Positions 13,934 to 21,988 are shown, numbered from the stretch's first letter. The stretch: 25,838 bases of DNA from Streptococcus parasanguinis (GCA_018377375.1 JAGZZN010000027.1:1-25838), one strand, 5' to 3'. Numbers and translations: made by a program. The notes: generated by a model from the sequence alone, not told the origin.

Positions 13934-15504
13934 TTTTGATACTCCTGTAATAATCTCAATTTCTCAAGGGCGGCCCCACTGGCAATCACTTCACGTGCCA
14001 AGGCAATCCCCTCCTTGATAGAATCTACTTTGCCGTTGGCATAAAAACCAAGGCCAGCATTCAAGACAGTCACCTCTAAGAAGGGACTCGCTTCATTCTT
14101 CAAGACACTGAGCAAAATTTCTGCATTGCGTTTAGCGTCTCCACCACGTACTTGATCAATTTCGATGCGCTCCATTCCCATATCTTCTGGTTGAAAGCTG
14201 GATAAGGTAACTTGTCCATTTTCCAGAATAGCGAGCTGGGTTTCTCCATCAAGGCCTGCCTCATCCAAACCTTGTGGACCACTCACCACCACTGCGCGTT
14301 TCCTTCCCAAATTCTTTAGAATCTCCGCCGTACTTTCCAGCATATCTGGACGACTGGTTCCCAATAGCTGGGTTTCTAGAGGAATCGGATTGATAAGAGG
14401 ACCGGTTAAGTTCATCACCGTTGGAACCCCTAGCGCCAAGCGAGCGGGCATAATATAGCGCATGCCAGGATGCAGATTTTTGGCAAATAGGAAGACAATT
14501 CCCGCCTTTTCAAACACTCGTCCCAAGTCTTCTGGACCCAAATCAAGGTTAATTCCTAGAGCTTCTAGTACATCCGCAGAACCGGATTTAGAAGAGATCG
14601 AACGATTTCCGTGTTTCGCCATCTTGATGCCACCACCAGCAAGGACGAAGGCAGCTGTTGTTGAAATGTTGAAACTATAAGAACGATCGCCCCCAGTTCC
14701 ACAATTGTCCATCGCTCCTTGAACTTCTGTAGGAATAGCGACTGCATAAGCCTGCATCACTTTTGCAATAGCCGTCCGCTCTTCAACCGTTTCTCCCTTC
14801 ATTTTGAGACCTAGAAGAAGGGCCGTCACCTGGGCTTCTGAAGCACGACCAGCAACGACTTCCTCCATAGCAGCTTCTAACTCTGCACTGGTTAGATCCA
14901 TTCCTTCCGCCACTTTTGCAAGCACTTGTTTCATCTTCCGCTCCTTGACTAGTTTGACAAAATTTTCGATGGTCTTGAGCCCATCTGGCGTCCCGATACT
15001 TTCTGGATGGTATTGAAAACCATAAATCGGTAAGCTGCGGTGTTGAATTCCCATAATGGCTTGATCATCCGTCGTCCGAGAGGTAATGACAAACTCCTCT
15101 GGCATGTCTTCAATCGTCAGCGAATGGTAACGCATGACTGGGACTTCTTTTGCGACACCCGCGTATAGCGGAGAGGGAGCTTCTAGCTGGATCTGGCTTT
15201 GTTTGCCATGCATGACCTGTGGCGCCAATCCCAAACGCCCTCCAAAAACTTCCGCAATCGCTTGATGCCCCAAGCAGATCCCCAAGATTGGTTTGACCCC
15301 CGCGAAATCTCGGATCATCTCCTCCATCTTGCCCGCATCCTTTGGCCAACCTGGACCTGGAGAAAATACCAAGGCATCTGCTTCTTGGGCAACCTGGTAC
15401 AAATCCGGATCATCATTTCGAAGCACCTGGACCTCATCGAATTTTCCGATATACTGCGCTAAATTGTAGGTAAATGAATCGTAATTATCGACTAATAAAA
15501 TCAT
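13930..15504 (-). CDS. trpGD: TrpG-TrpD fusion: anthranilate synthase glutaminase plus anthranilate phosphoribosyltransferase
   Basis: 524 aa in one frame. Residues 1-190 are the glutamine amidotransferase that feeds ammonia to TrpE: triad C77 in G-I-C-L-G-H, H166 and E168 in Y-H-P-E-S. Residues 191-524 are anthranilate phosphoribosyltransferase, which transfers phosphoribose to anthranilate: N-C-G-T-G-G-D (267-273), K-H-G-N-R-S and N-P-I-P-L-E are visible. In S. pneumoniae, as I recall, these are two genes. Here no stop codon separates them. At the junction an AAGGAG and an ATG (14934) with the usual trpD N-terminus remain, so a free TrpD could still be made. It overlaps trpE by ATGA at the start and trpC by ATGA at the end. 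Confidence 0.93.
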   Translation of the reverse strand: MILLVDNYDSFTYNLAQYIGKFDEVQVLRNDDPDLYQVAQEADALVFSPGPGWPKDAGKMEEMIRDFAGVKPILGICLGHQAIAEVFGGRLGLAPQVMHGKQSQIQLEAPSPLYAGVAKEVPVMRYHSLTIEDMPEEFVITSRTTDDQAIMGIQHRSLPIYGFQYHPESIGTPDGLKTIENFVKLVKERKMKQVLAKVAEGMDLTSAELEAAMEEVVAGRASEAQVTALLLGLKMKGETVEERTAIAKVMQAYAVAIPTEVQGAMDNCGTGGDRSYSFNISTTAAFVLAGGGIKMAKHGNRSISSKSGSADVLEALGINLDLGPEDLGRVFEKAGIVFLFAKNLHPGMRYIMPARLALGVPTVMNLTGPLINPIPLETQLLGTSRPDMLESTAEILKNLGRKRAVVVSGPQGLDEAGLDGETQLAILENGQVTLSSFQPEDMGMERIEIDQVRGGDAKRNAEILLSVLKNEASPFLEVTVLNAGLGFYANGKVDSIKEGIALAREVIASGAALEKLRLLQEYQK

Positions 15505-16859
15505 CCTTCTTCTCCAATCCTTGTCATCGATTTTGCCTTATTGACGGTTTCTTGGTATTCATTTTCAGCGATCGAATCATAAACGATTCCTGCTCCAGCC
15601 TGCACATAAGCCTTCTTATTTTTGAGGATCATGGTTCGAATCGCAATAGCAAAATCGAGATCCCCCGTCACAGAGAGATAGCCAATAGCCCCCGCATAGA
15701 CGCCTCGTTTCTCTTTTTCTGCCTCATAGATTCGCTTCATGGCTCGAATCTTGGGAGCACCCGAAACGGTCCCCGCTGGAAGAGTTGCCTTCAGAGCCTC
15801 AATGGAGGCTAGTCCAGGAAGTAATTGACCCTTGACTACACTCGTCAGGTGCATCACATAACGGAAGAATTCCACTTCCATATATTTGGTCACTTCAACC
15901 GACCCATTTTGAGCGATACGACCAATATCGTTTCGCCCTAGATCTACCAACATCCGGTGTTCTGCGACTTCTTTTGGATCCCCTGCCAAATCAGCTGCCA
16001 ATTGCCGATCAGCCTCTTCATCAATCCCTCTTGGACGCGTGCCCGCAATGGGATTGGTTGTCACCACTCGATCCTTGACCGACACCAGACTTTCTGGACT
16101 GGCACCAATAATTTGGTACTCCCCAAAATCATAAAAGTAGAGATAATTCGAAGGGTTGGTCACGCGCAAATTGCGGTAATAATCTAGCGGTTTTCCTGAA
16201 AAATCAGCTGAAAAACGTTGACTGAGCACGCATTGGAACATATCTCCTTTTCGAATATAGTCCCGCGCTAGGGCCACCATTTCCTCAAACTCTTTTTGCT
16301 CCAAATGATTGTGGAAATGAAGCGCATGCAGGTCCTTGTCCTGAAACTCTTCTTTTGCAGGTCTTGCCAATTGTGCTAATACTTGCTCCAAGCTCGATGC
16401 TTGCTCTGCTTCACTCCGTCCACTATAGAGGTTCTCTTCCACCACATAGACCTTTTCCTTTTTGTGATCAAAAATCACATAGCTCTCATATAAGAAAAAG
16501 TGGAGATCTGGGGTGCCGATCGTATCTTCAGGAATGGAACCAATGTTCTCATAGAGGCCAATCAAGTCATAGCCGACAAATCCAATCGCCCCACCGTTAA
16601 AAGGAAGCTCTTCAGAAGTTTTCGTTTTGACCGTGATGCGATTCAAAAAGTCCAAAGGATCCTCTTCAACAATTTTATCATTGTAATAGAGGACGCCATT
16701 TTCAAACTTGACTTCACTGACTGGCCGATAGGCTACAATTGAAAAACGCGCATTCTCTTTTTCACGAGGGATCGACTCCAAGATCATTTTATGGGGCGCA
16801 TCCAAACGCATATAAGCCAAAATTGGACTCAACACATCAGCAGATAAAACTTTTTTCAT
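15501..16859 (-). CDS. trpE: Anthranilate synthase component I
   Basis: 452 aa. It converts chorismate plus ammonia (from TrpG) to anthranilate, the first committed step of tryptophan synthesis. The L-E-S-I-P-R-E region near residue 28 corresponds to the tryptophan feedback site. The catalytic part shows G-D-M-F-Q-C-V-L-S-Q-R, I-G-A-S-P-E-S, N-P-I-A-G-T-R-P-R-G, L-V-D-L-G-R-N-D and A-G-T-V-S-G-A-P-K. The ATG at 16859 has GAGAGG 8 bases upstream. It is the first gene of the operon and is controlled by the T-box leader upstream. Confidence 0.97.
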   Translation of the reverse strand: MKKVLSADVLSPILAYMRLDAPHKMILESIPREKENARFSIVAYRPVSEVKFENGVLYYNDKIVEEDPLDFLNRITVKTKTSEELPFNGGAIGFVGYDLIGLYENIGSIPEDTIGTPDLHFFLYESYVIFDHKKEKVYVVEENLYSGRSEAEQASSLEQVLAQLARPAKEEFQDKDLHALHFHNHLEQKEFEEMVALARDYIRKGDMFQCVLSQRFSADFSGKPLDYYRNLRVTNPSNYLYFYDFGEYQIIGASPESLVSVKDRVVTTNPIAGTRPRGIDEEADRQLAADLAGDPKEVAEHRMLVDLGRNDIGRIAQNGSVEVTKYMEVEFFRYVMHLTSVVKGQLLPGLASIEALKATLPAGTVSGAPKIRAMKRIYEAEKEKRGVYAGAIGYLSVTGDLDFAIAIRTMILKNKKAYVQAGAGIVYDSIAENEYQETVNKAKSMTRIGEEG

Positions 16860-16906
16860 ATCAGAAACCTCTCTTTTAGAACTCTTTTTCTAATGAATCG
16901 TAACGT

Positions 16907-17068
16907 CGCTTGCTAAGGCAATTAAGGTTATCCCATCGCTCTATTCTCGCTTTGGGATCTATGTGCCTAAGCGCGCTTCGCTTGCTAAGGCTATCAAGGA
17001 TATCCCACGCTCAATTCTCGCTTTGGGATCAATGTGCCTAAGCTCGCTTCGCTTGCTAAGGCACATAG
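16907..17068. repeat. Tandem ~72-nt repeat (two full copies and a third start) in the trpE leader
   Basis: Unit 1 is 16907-16978 (72 nt), unit 2 is 16979-17049 (71 nt) and a third copy begins at 17050 and breaks off after 17068. Each unit starts CGCTTGCTAAGGC, contains an ATCCCA...TGGGAT inverted repeat and ends ATGTGCCTAAGC-x-CGCTT. Across a unit boundary, ATGTGCCTAAGC (17032-17043) pairs with GCTAAGGCACAT (17055-17066) with one mismatch. Transcribed RNA would therefore carry several hairpins between the T-box terminator and trpE. Confidence 0.85.
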
Positions 17069-17317
17069 AAAAGCCCTCACACAAAAACTGTGTGAGGGCG
17101 TAGTGTCCGCGGTGCCACCTCTTTTATAGGGAAAAATAGCTGGTCTTTCCCTACATCTCTATCTCCTCTATCAAGGAGTTGCACGGTAAGGGGTGCCAAC
17201 CGAATTCACATGGGTTAGAATTCATTAATCATAACAGTCCAATTTTCATCAGTCGCTATTGCTTGTTCACAATTCCCACAAGCTCCCTGAAAATAGCTGA
17301 CTCATTACTTTTCTGTT
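17060..17317 (-). promoter_or_regulatory. T-box riboswitch, tryptophan specific
   Basis: The minus strand carries the conserved T-box AGGTGGCACCGCGG (17107-17120). A terminator follows: 11-bp stem 17073-17083 / 17089-17099, then TTTT. Stem I can be followed: basal AACAG/CTGTT, then the specifier loop, then AGTC/GACT and GCTATT/AATAGC. In the specifier loop the codon next to the lower helix is TGG (17239-17241) followed by A, which is the tryptophan codon. Uncharged tRNA-Trp should pair here and let transcription continue into trpE. Confidence 0.95.
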
Positions 17318-17323
17318 GCTACC

Positions 17324-17351
17324 ATTATAACCCTTTTTCTTAGAAAGTCAA
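17324..17351 (-). promoter_or_regulatory. trp operon promoter
   Basis: -35 TTGACT (17346-17351), 16-base spacer, -10 TATAAT (17324-17329) on the minus strand. Transcription should start near 17317, at the beginning of the T-box leader. Confidence 0.8.
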
Positions 17352-17433
17352 TAAAATTTTTAGTCTTTTTTTATACTTTTTTCTACACTTATTTAATAAA
17401 ATCAGCCAAAAGATCCCTAGCGGAACGTCTTTT

Positions 17434-17796
17434 TTATCCCAACAATAGGATACTCAGCAAAGCTAAAATCGCAGGACCACCTTGGGTCAAGATAATCTTT
17501 TTATTGGCTGTCATCGCACCGTAGGCCGCAGCTCCAATAATAAAAAGCACAAAAATCGTAACAACTTCACTATTTTTAGAGACAAACAATCCATACAAGA
17601 GGAACACACCAATCAAGGCATTGTATATCCCTTGATTCTTAAATAAAGAGGTCACAGATGGGCGAGCAAGTTCTTCTTTATCCATGTTGAAAACCCGACT
17701 TGTGGTATCAGATGTGGTTCTGATGCTCTCCAAATAAAAAATATATAAATGCTCCAGTGCAGCAAGACTTGCTAAAATAATCGTCAATAATGACAT
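17434..17796 (-). CDS. DUF1304 family small membrane protein
   Basis: 120 aa with four predicted membrane segments: residues 2-20, about 55-72, 78-95 and 103-120. An L-E-H-L-Y-I-F-Y-L-E segment at the end of the first helix and a G-I-Y-N-A segment before the second are typical of DUF1304. The function is unknown. The AAGGAG site is 8 bases before the ATG. It begins 16 bases after the MarR gene and so is probably its co-transcribed partner. No convincing terminator follows; the 82 bases to the trp promoter hold only a weak inverted repeat around 17410-17432. Confidence 0.85.
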   Translation of the reverse strand: MSLLTIILASLAALEHLYIFYLESIRTTSDTTSRVFNMDKEELARPSVTSLFKNQGIYNALIGVFLLYGLFVSKNSEVVTIFVLFIIGAAAYGAMTANKKIILTQGGPAILALLSILLLG

Positions 17797-17811
17797 CGTA
17801 GATTCTCCTTT

Positions 17812-18240
17812 TTATTCAACTGTTATTTGTTCAATGCCAGATACTAATTTGTCCAGCAGGTAAGAAAATTGCTCTTGTTCTTGAGTGGTCAAAATCCGAT
17901 TCATCTGATCTTTCACTGCCACATGATGGCGAGGGGGATGTTTGACCAAACGATTATAGGCCGTATCCGTCAAATGAATTAAGATTTCCCGCTGGTTCTT
18001 TGGATTTCGACTCCGATGGACAAATCCTTCCTTTTCTAAAATTTTGAAATGCCGCGTTAAAGCAGCTGGATCAATCCGCAAGCGCTCCTGAACCGCGATC
18101 TGATTGCAAGGCGCTTGTTCTAATAAATCCTGCAAAATTTGGTAACGCGTTAAGCTAATCCCTAGGCGCTTTTCAAAGAGTTGCGTAGTTGATTGATCCG
18201 CCAAGCGTAGTTGGTAGAGCAAATCATTTATTTCTGCCAT
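17812..18240 (-). CDS. MarR-family transcription regulator
   Basis: 142 aa winged-helix protein. The recognition region is A-P-C-N-Q-I-A-V-Q-E-R-L-R-I-D-P-A-A-L-T-R-H (about 44-66); the wing is around R-S-R-N-P-K-N-Q-R-E-I (about 77-88). Terminal helices form the dimer interface. MarR proteins usually repress their own operon and release DNA on binding a small phenolic or lipophilic ligand. The palindrome at 18272-18291 overlaps its own -10, which supports autorepression. The ATG has GAGGAAGG upstream. The likely target is the adjacent DUF1304 gene. Confidence 0.92.
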   Translation of the reverse strand: MAEINDLLYQLRLADQSTTQLFEKRLGISLTRYQILQDLLEQAPCNQIAVQERLRIDPAALTRHFKILEKEGFVHRSRNPKNQREILIHLTDTAYNRLVKHPPRHHVAVKDQMNRILTTQEQEQFSYLLDKLVSGIEQITVE

Positions 18241-18271
18241 GTCCCTTCCTCTATTCTTTTTTGATAAATCA

Positions 18272-18315
18272 ATAATTGACTAGTCAATTATAAAATATTT
18301 CATATCCTTTTGCAA
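18272..18315 (-). promoter_or_regulatory. Promoter with 20-bp palindromic MarR operator
   Basis: -35 TTGCAA (18310-18315), 17-base spacer, -10 TATAAT (18287-18292) on the minus strand. A perfect 20-bp palindrome, ATAATTGACTAGTCAATTAT, covers 18272-18291 and thus the -10 and start site. A bound MarR dimer would block the promoter. Confidence 0.85.
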
Positions 18316-18343
18316 GGAAAAGAGCTTGTACTGTTTTTTCGCA

Positions 18344-18441
18344 CAAAAAAAGCCGCCTGATTTGGCGACTCTTAGGGAGATTATTATGAAAAAGAAAAGT
18401 TTTAGGATTTTTCTAAACAAAGTTAGGAGGTCTTTGTTTAT
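18344..18441 (-). ncRNA. Probable CiaR-dependent small RNA (csRNA)
   Basis: About 98 nt on the minus strand. The promoter has CGTAAG-N5-TTTAAG followed by exactly 10 bases and TATAAT (18448-18453), the arrangement of CiaR-activated promoters. The RNA starts with a perfect 9-bp hairpin (18414-18422 and 18432-18440) whose 9-base loop reads ACCUCCUAA, complementary to a Shine-Dalgarno. An unpaired pyrimidine-rich stretch follows, with a second CUCC. It ends in a terminator (18351-18357 / 18364-18370) with seven T. This is the csRNA plan described for streptococci: two hairpins with anti-ribosome-site sequence, under CiaRH. The targets and csRNA number cannot be told from the sequence. The first CiaR half-site is imperfect. 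Confidence 0.8.
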
Positions 18442-18508
18442 GGTTCTATTATAGCGGACATTTCTTAAAGAAAGCTTACGACTTTATTTCAAAATGAAAA
18501 CAAATTCT

Positions 18509-19138
18509 TTACAGATTCTTTTCAGCGTCTAAAATACCTGGAATATCTAGTAAGGTGTTCATCTGATGATTGCCTTGATAGTCAGACGTCAAGAAATTGA
18601 TACTCTGAATCTGGCTATTTCTTGCAAAGTCAATATCCAGGCTCCGATCCCCTATATAGTAGGTCTTTTCTGGCTCCAACCCGTACTTCTCCATCAGATA
18701 CATGGCAGCTTCTGGGTCAGGCTTGCGAGCAAAACCACTTTGACTGGTCAAAATCTCTGTGAAAAAAGATTCCAAACCCAAGTCCCGCAGGATGACAAAA
18801 GCATTCTCTCCCTTATGGGTATAGACAAACTGCTCAATTCCGGCTTCTTGTCCCCAGGATAGGACATCACGCGCCCCCTCCATCAGAAGGACTTGGGCAT
18901 TTTTCTCTGCTAGACTTTCAGCTCGGCGATGATTCAAGTCGGTCACGTCCAGATGATACTCCTCCGCTACCGCTACTAAAAGATCCTGAACCGAATGCTT
19001 CAAGATGTAGTCTTTAATGCTGGCTCGGTCAAACGGAAGCTGATAAGTTGCATAGGTCTCCTCAAGACCTGCCAGAATAGCATCATAGGAATCCAGCAAG
19101 GTCCCATCCAAATCCCAAATAAAGGCTCGTTTTGTCAT
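18509..19138 (-). CDS. HAD-superfamily hydrolase (phosphoglycolate phosphatase-like)
   Basis: 209 aa. It has motif I W-D-L-D-G-T-L-L-D-S (nucleophile D9 and D11), motif II Y-T-H-K-G (about 107), motif III lysine in R-K-P-D-P-E-A (about 138) and motif IV G-D-R-S-L-D-I-D (about 162). The helical cap sits between motifs I and II, as in subfamily IA. It probably dephosphorylates a small metabolite; the substrate is unknown. It starts inside the stop codon of the MATE gene (ATGA overlap), with AGGAG upstream. Confidence 0.9.
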   Translation of the reverse strand: MTKRAFIWDLDGTLLDSYDAILAGLEETYATYQLPFDRASIKDYILKHSVQDLLVAVAEEYHLDVTDLNHRRAESLAEKNAQVLLMEGARDVLSWGQEAGIEQFVYTHKGENAFVILRDLGLESFFTEILTSQSGFARKPDPEAAMYLMEKYGLEPEKTYYIGDRSLDIDFARNSQIQSINFLTSDYQGNHQMNTLLDIPGILDAEKNL

Positions 19139-20412
19139 TTTTTCTCTCCTACTTTTCGTCTATATAGCTGACTCAAAAATAGCCAACGAAAGCCATTGTC
19201 GAGCAAGGTCCCAGTCCAGACCCCTGGAAGGCCAAAGCCAAGAGTTACTCCAAGCAGATAACCGGCTCCAATTCGAATGACCCACATGCCAATCGTCGTT
19301 GCATAAAATGGAAGCTTCCCATTTCCCAAGCCTTGCCAAACAGCTGTATAGATGACCGTTCCTGCTGTAAAGGGCGTTCCCAACAAAGAAAAGAGGACAA
19401 CCGACAAGCTAGCTTCTACCGCTTTCACATCTTGTGTGTAGAGATGGGTCAGAAGGGTGCCACCAAAAAAGATACTCAGAGCAATGGGCAACATCAACAC
19501 AAAGGATAAGCAGTAAGACTGCTTTCGAAGGCGGGCAATCTGCTCAAGATCACCTTCACCCAAGCTCCGTGCTACGAGCATGACCGTCGCTGTGGCCACC
19601 CCAAACACAGGCATGTAGTTAAACTGGGTCAAGGTCTCTCCGATGGCATTTCCTGCGACTGCCTCGGTCCCAAAAGCAACCACGATCGCAATGATCACCA
19701 CATCTCCGGCCCGCATCATCAGCCGCTCTCCGGCAGCTGGAAGTGCTAAGTTCAAGAGCTTACGATCCAATCCCCAACGAAGGGGGGCAAAGGGTAGCTG
19801 GACCTTTTGCCACAAGAGGATGACGCCCACCAGACGGGCCAGCACAGTCCCCAAAGCCGCACCAACAATGCCCCAGCCAAAAAGGAAAATGGCCACAGAG
19901 GAGAATAAAGCATTCAAAACATTGGTCAACAGGCTCACATACATAGGAATACGTGGATTGTTGGCCACCCGAACCAAGGAGCCCAAGGTCGTCATCAAGC
20001 CTAAGAGAACTATGGTCCCGCCGACCAAGGAAAGGTAAATCCCCCCGCTTTCGGCTACTGCAGCTTCAGTCCCCAACAGCGAAATCATCTGGCGTCCAAA
20101 TAACAGCGAAGCCCCTCCTAAGAGAGCACTCAACAACAAGGTCACCTTCAGTGACTCTGTCGCATGGTAGGCAATGTTGGCTTGATTTTTTTCACCCAAG
20201 CTTTTGGACATAACACTGGCAACTGCCGCACCCAGTGCCAAAAAGATGGCTTGATAGATGGTGATGATATTCCCTGCGACGGAAACACCTGAAATGGCAA
20301 TCAATCCCAGGTGAGCCACTAAATAAGAGTCCACCATGCCCATCAGCATTTGTAAGAAATTTTCACCCATGGCAGGAAGAGCGATATTTAAGATTTTTTT
20401 GTATGAATTCAT
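19135..20412 (-). CDS. MATE-family efflux transporter
   Basis: 425 aa with about twelve membrane segments in two homologous halves. The N-terminal A-L-P-A-M-G-E-N-F-L-Q-M and the matching L-A-L-P-A-A-G-E-R-L-M-M at about residue 225 mark the two repeats. Members export cationic drugs or metabolites by sodium or proton antiport. The ATG at 20412 has no Shine-Dalgarno and lies 8 bases after a terminator-like hairpin, which is odd. The N-terminus nevertheless fits the family. It is coupled to the downstream HAD gene. Confidence 0.92.
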   Translation of the reverse strand: MNSYKKILNIALPAMGENFLQMLMGMVDSYLVAHLGLIAISGVSVAGNIITIYQAIFLALGAAVASVMSKSLGEKNQANIAYHATESLKVTLLLSALLGGASLLFGRQMISLLGTEAAVAESGGIYLSLVGGTIVLLGLMTTLGSLVRVANNPRIPMYVSLLTNVLNALFSSVAIFLFGWGIVGAALGTVLARLVGVILLWQKVQLPFAPLRWGLDRKLLNLALPAAGERLMMRAGDVVIIAIVVAFGTEAVAGNAIGETLTQFNYMPVFGVATATVMLVARSLGEGDLEQIARLRKQSYCLSFVLMLPIALSIFFGGTLLTHLYTQDVKAVEASLSVVLFSLLGTPFTAGTVIYTAVWQGLGNGKLPFYATTIGMWVIRIGAGYLLGVTLGFGLPGVWTGTLLDNGFRWLFLSQLYRRKVGEKK

Positions 20413-20420
20413 GCGTATAT

Positions 20421-20442
20421 AAAAGAGCCAAACGGCTCTTTT
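20421..20442 (-). terminator. thrC terminator
   Basis: AAAAGAGCC (20421-20429) and GGCTCTTTT (20434-20442) form a 9-bp hairpin 20 bases after the thrC stop, ending in TTTT-AT on the minus strand. It reaches almost to the MATE start codon. Confidence 0.75.
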
Positions 20443-20462
20443 GATCTTTCTAATACAGAGAA

Positions 20463-21947
20463 TTAAAGTCCCAAGTAGTCTTCTACGGCTGCTTGCATGT
20501 CTTTGGCTGCCACGCTTGTACGATGGCGAACCGGTGCAGTTTCAAGGCCGTCTACAGCCGGTGGCACAGGAACACCTGAGAGTGTGTGTAATTTAGCCAA
20601 GGCTTCGAAATCGCCTAGACCTGTCTCGCCTGTCACCGCTTCTACTGCCACAACAGGGAATTTGTAAGGACTTGCTGTAGAGGCAATGACTGTTTTAGCA
20701 GCATCCCCTGTTTGGGTCCGGTATTTTTGATAAACGGCTGATGCTACGGCTGTATGAGGGTCTTCGATGTAATCAGACGCTTCATAGACCCGCTTGATTT
20801 CTGCAGCCGTTTCTGCTTCATCTGCGTATGCAGCCGCAAACAAATCTAAGATGTCTGCATCAAAGTTGGACAACTGGTACTGACCTGTTGCAACAAGGCT
20901 TTCCATCAACTCTTTGGTCTTTGTGGCATCATTGCCTACCAAGTGGAAAATCAAGCGTTCCAAGTTTGAAGAGACCAAAATATCCATTGATGGACTGGTG
21001 GTCACCTTGAACTCACGTTTCTTATCATAGACATGTGTTTTGAAGAAGTCTGTCAAGACATTGTTTTCATTTGACGCACAGATCAATTTCCCAACTGGAA
21101 GACCGATTTGTTTGGCATAGAAAGCTGCCAAGATATTTCCAAAGTTTCCTGTTGGGACGGTGAAGTTGACTTTTTCTCCAGCTGTGATTTGACCTGTTTT
21201 CACCAATTGCGCATAGGCGTATACGTAATAGACAACCTGAGGAACCAAACGGCCAATGTTCATGGAGTTGGCTGATGAGAATTGCATCTTGTTGGCTGCC
21301 AATTTTTCACGTAGTTCAACATCGTTGAACATATGTTTCACATTGGTTTGGGCATCGTCAAAGTTTCCATCAATGGCGATGACATGGGTATTGTCCCCAG
21401 TCTGAGTCGTCATTTGCAACTCTTGTACCTTGCTGACACCGTCTTTTGGATAAAAGACAATAATTTCAGTACCTGGAACATCGGCAAAACCTGCCATGGC
21501 AGCTTTACCAGTGTCCCCTGATGTCGCTGTCAAGATGACGATTTTATTTTCCAGACCGTGCTTTTTAGCTGCTGTTGTCATGAAATAAGGCAAGATCGAC
21601 AAAGCCATATCTTTAAAGGCAATGGTTGAACCATGGAAAAGCTCCAAATTGTATTGCCCATCGAGTTTGACAAGAGGAGCAATAGCTGGAGTATCAAACT
21701 TGCTGTCATAAGCATGAGAAATACAGTAGTCCAACTCTTCTGCCGTAAAGTCGTCCAAAAAGGCTGACAAAACAAGCTTGGCCACTTCTTGGTAAGAAGC
21801 GTCTTTGAGGGTATCAAAATCCAGCTCTACTTGAGGATAAGAGACTGGAGTAAACAAACCGCCATCTGTCGCCAACCCTTGAAGGATAGCTTGACTAGCT
21901 GTTACAGTATTTTTTTCATCTCGTGTTGATTGGTAAACTAATGTCAT
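20463..21947 (-). CDS. thrC: Threonine synthase
   Basis: 494 aa, the longer class found in streptococci, yeast and enterics. This PLP enzyme converts O-phosphohomoserine to threonine. The PLP lysine is K112 in G-S-T-I-A-F-K-D. A-T-S-G-D-T-G-K-A (about 141-149) and the P-T-G-N-F-G-N phosphate loop (about 266) are present. The ATG at 21947 has AAGGAA about 10 bases upstream. An extended -10 (TG-A-TATAAT, -10 at 21980-21985) lies upstream. It is monocistronic. Confidence 0.96.
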   Translation of the reverse strand: MTLVYQSTRDEKNTVTASQAILQGLATDGGLFTPVSYPQVELDFDTLKDASYQEVAKLVLSAFLDDFTAEELDYCISHAYDSKFDTPAIAPLVKLDGQYNLELFHGSTIAFKDMALSILPYFMTTAAKKHGLENKIVILTATSGDTGKAAMAGFADVPGTEIIVFYPKDGVSKVQELQMTTQTGDNTHVIAIDGNFDDAQTNVKHMFNDVELREKLAANKMQFSSANSMNIGRLVPQVVYYVYAYAQLVKTGQITAGEKVNFTVPTGNFGNILAAFYAKQIGLPVGKLICASNENNVLTDFFKTHVYDKKREFKVTTSPSMDILVSSNLERLIFHLVGNDATKTKELMESLVATGQYQLSNFDADILDLFAAAYADEAETAAEIKRVYEASDYIEDPHTAVASAVYQKYRTQTGDAAKTVIASTASPYKFPVVAVEAVTGETGLGDFEALAKLHTLSGVPVPPAVDGLETAPVRHRTSVAAKDMQAAVEDYLGL

Positions 21948-21979
21948 GACTGTTTCATTCCTTTACTAGTAGTCTTCTC

Positions 21980-21988
21980 ATTATATCA
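21980..21988 (-). promoter_or_regulatory. thrC promoter (extended -10)
   Basis: TG-A-TATAAT on the minus strand, 32 bases upstream of the thrC ATG. The -35 position (22003-22008) reads GTTAAA, a weak match, as usual for extended -10 promoters. Confidence 0.6.

Noticed and set aside
18386..18454. Plus-strand 22-codon frame with a good ribosome site (M-K-K-K-S-F-R-I-F...)
   Set aside because: It is the exact antisense of the csRNA. Its apparent ribosome sites are the complements of the CUCC loops, and no plus-strand promoter is seen.
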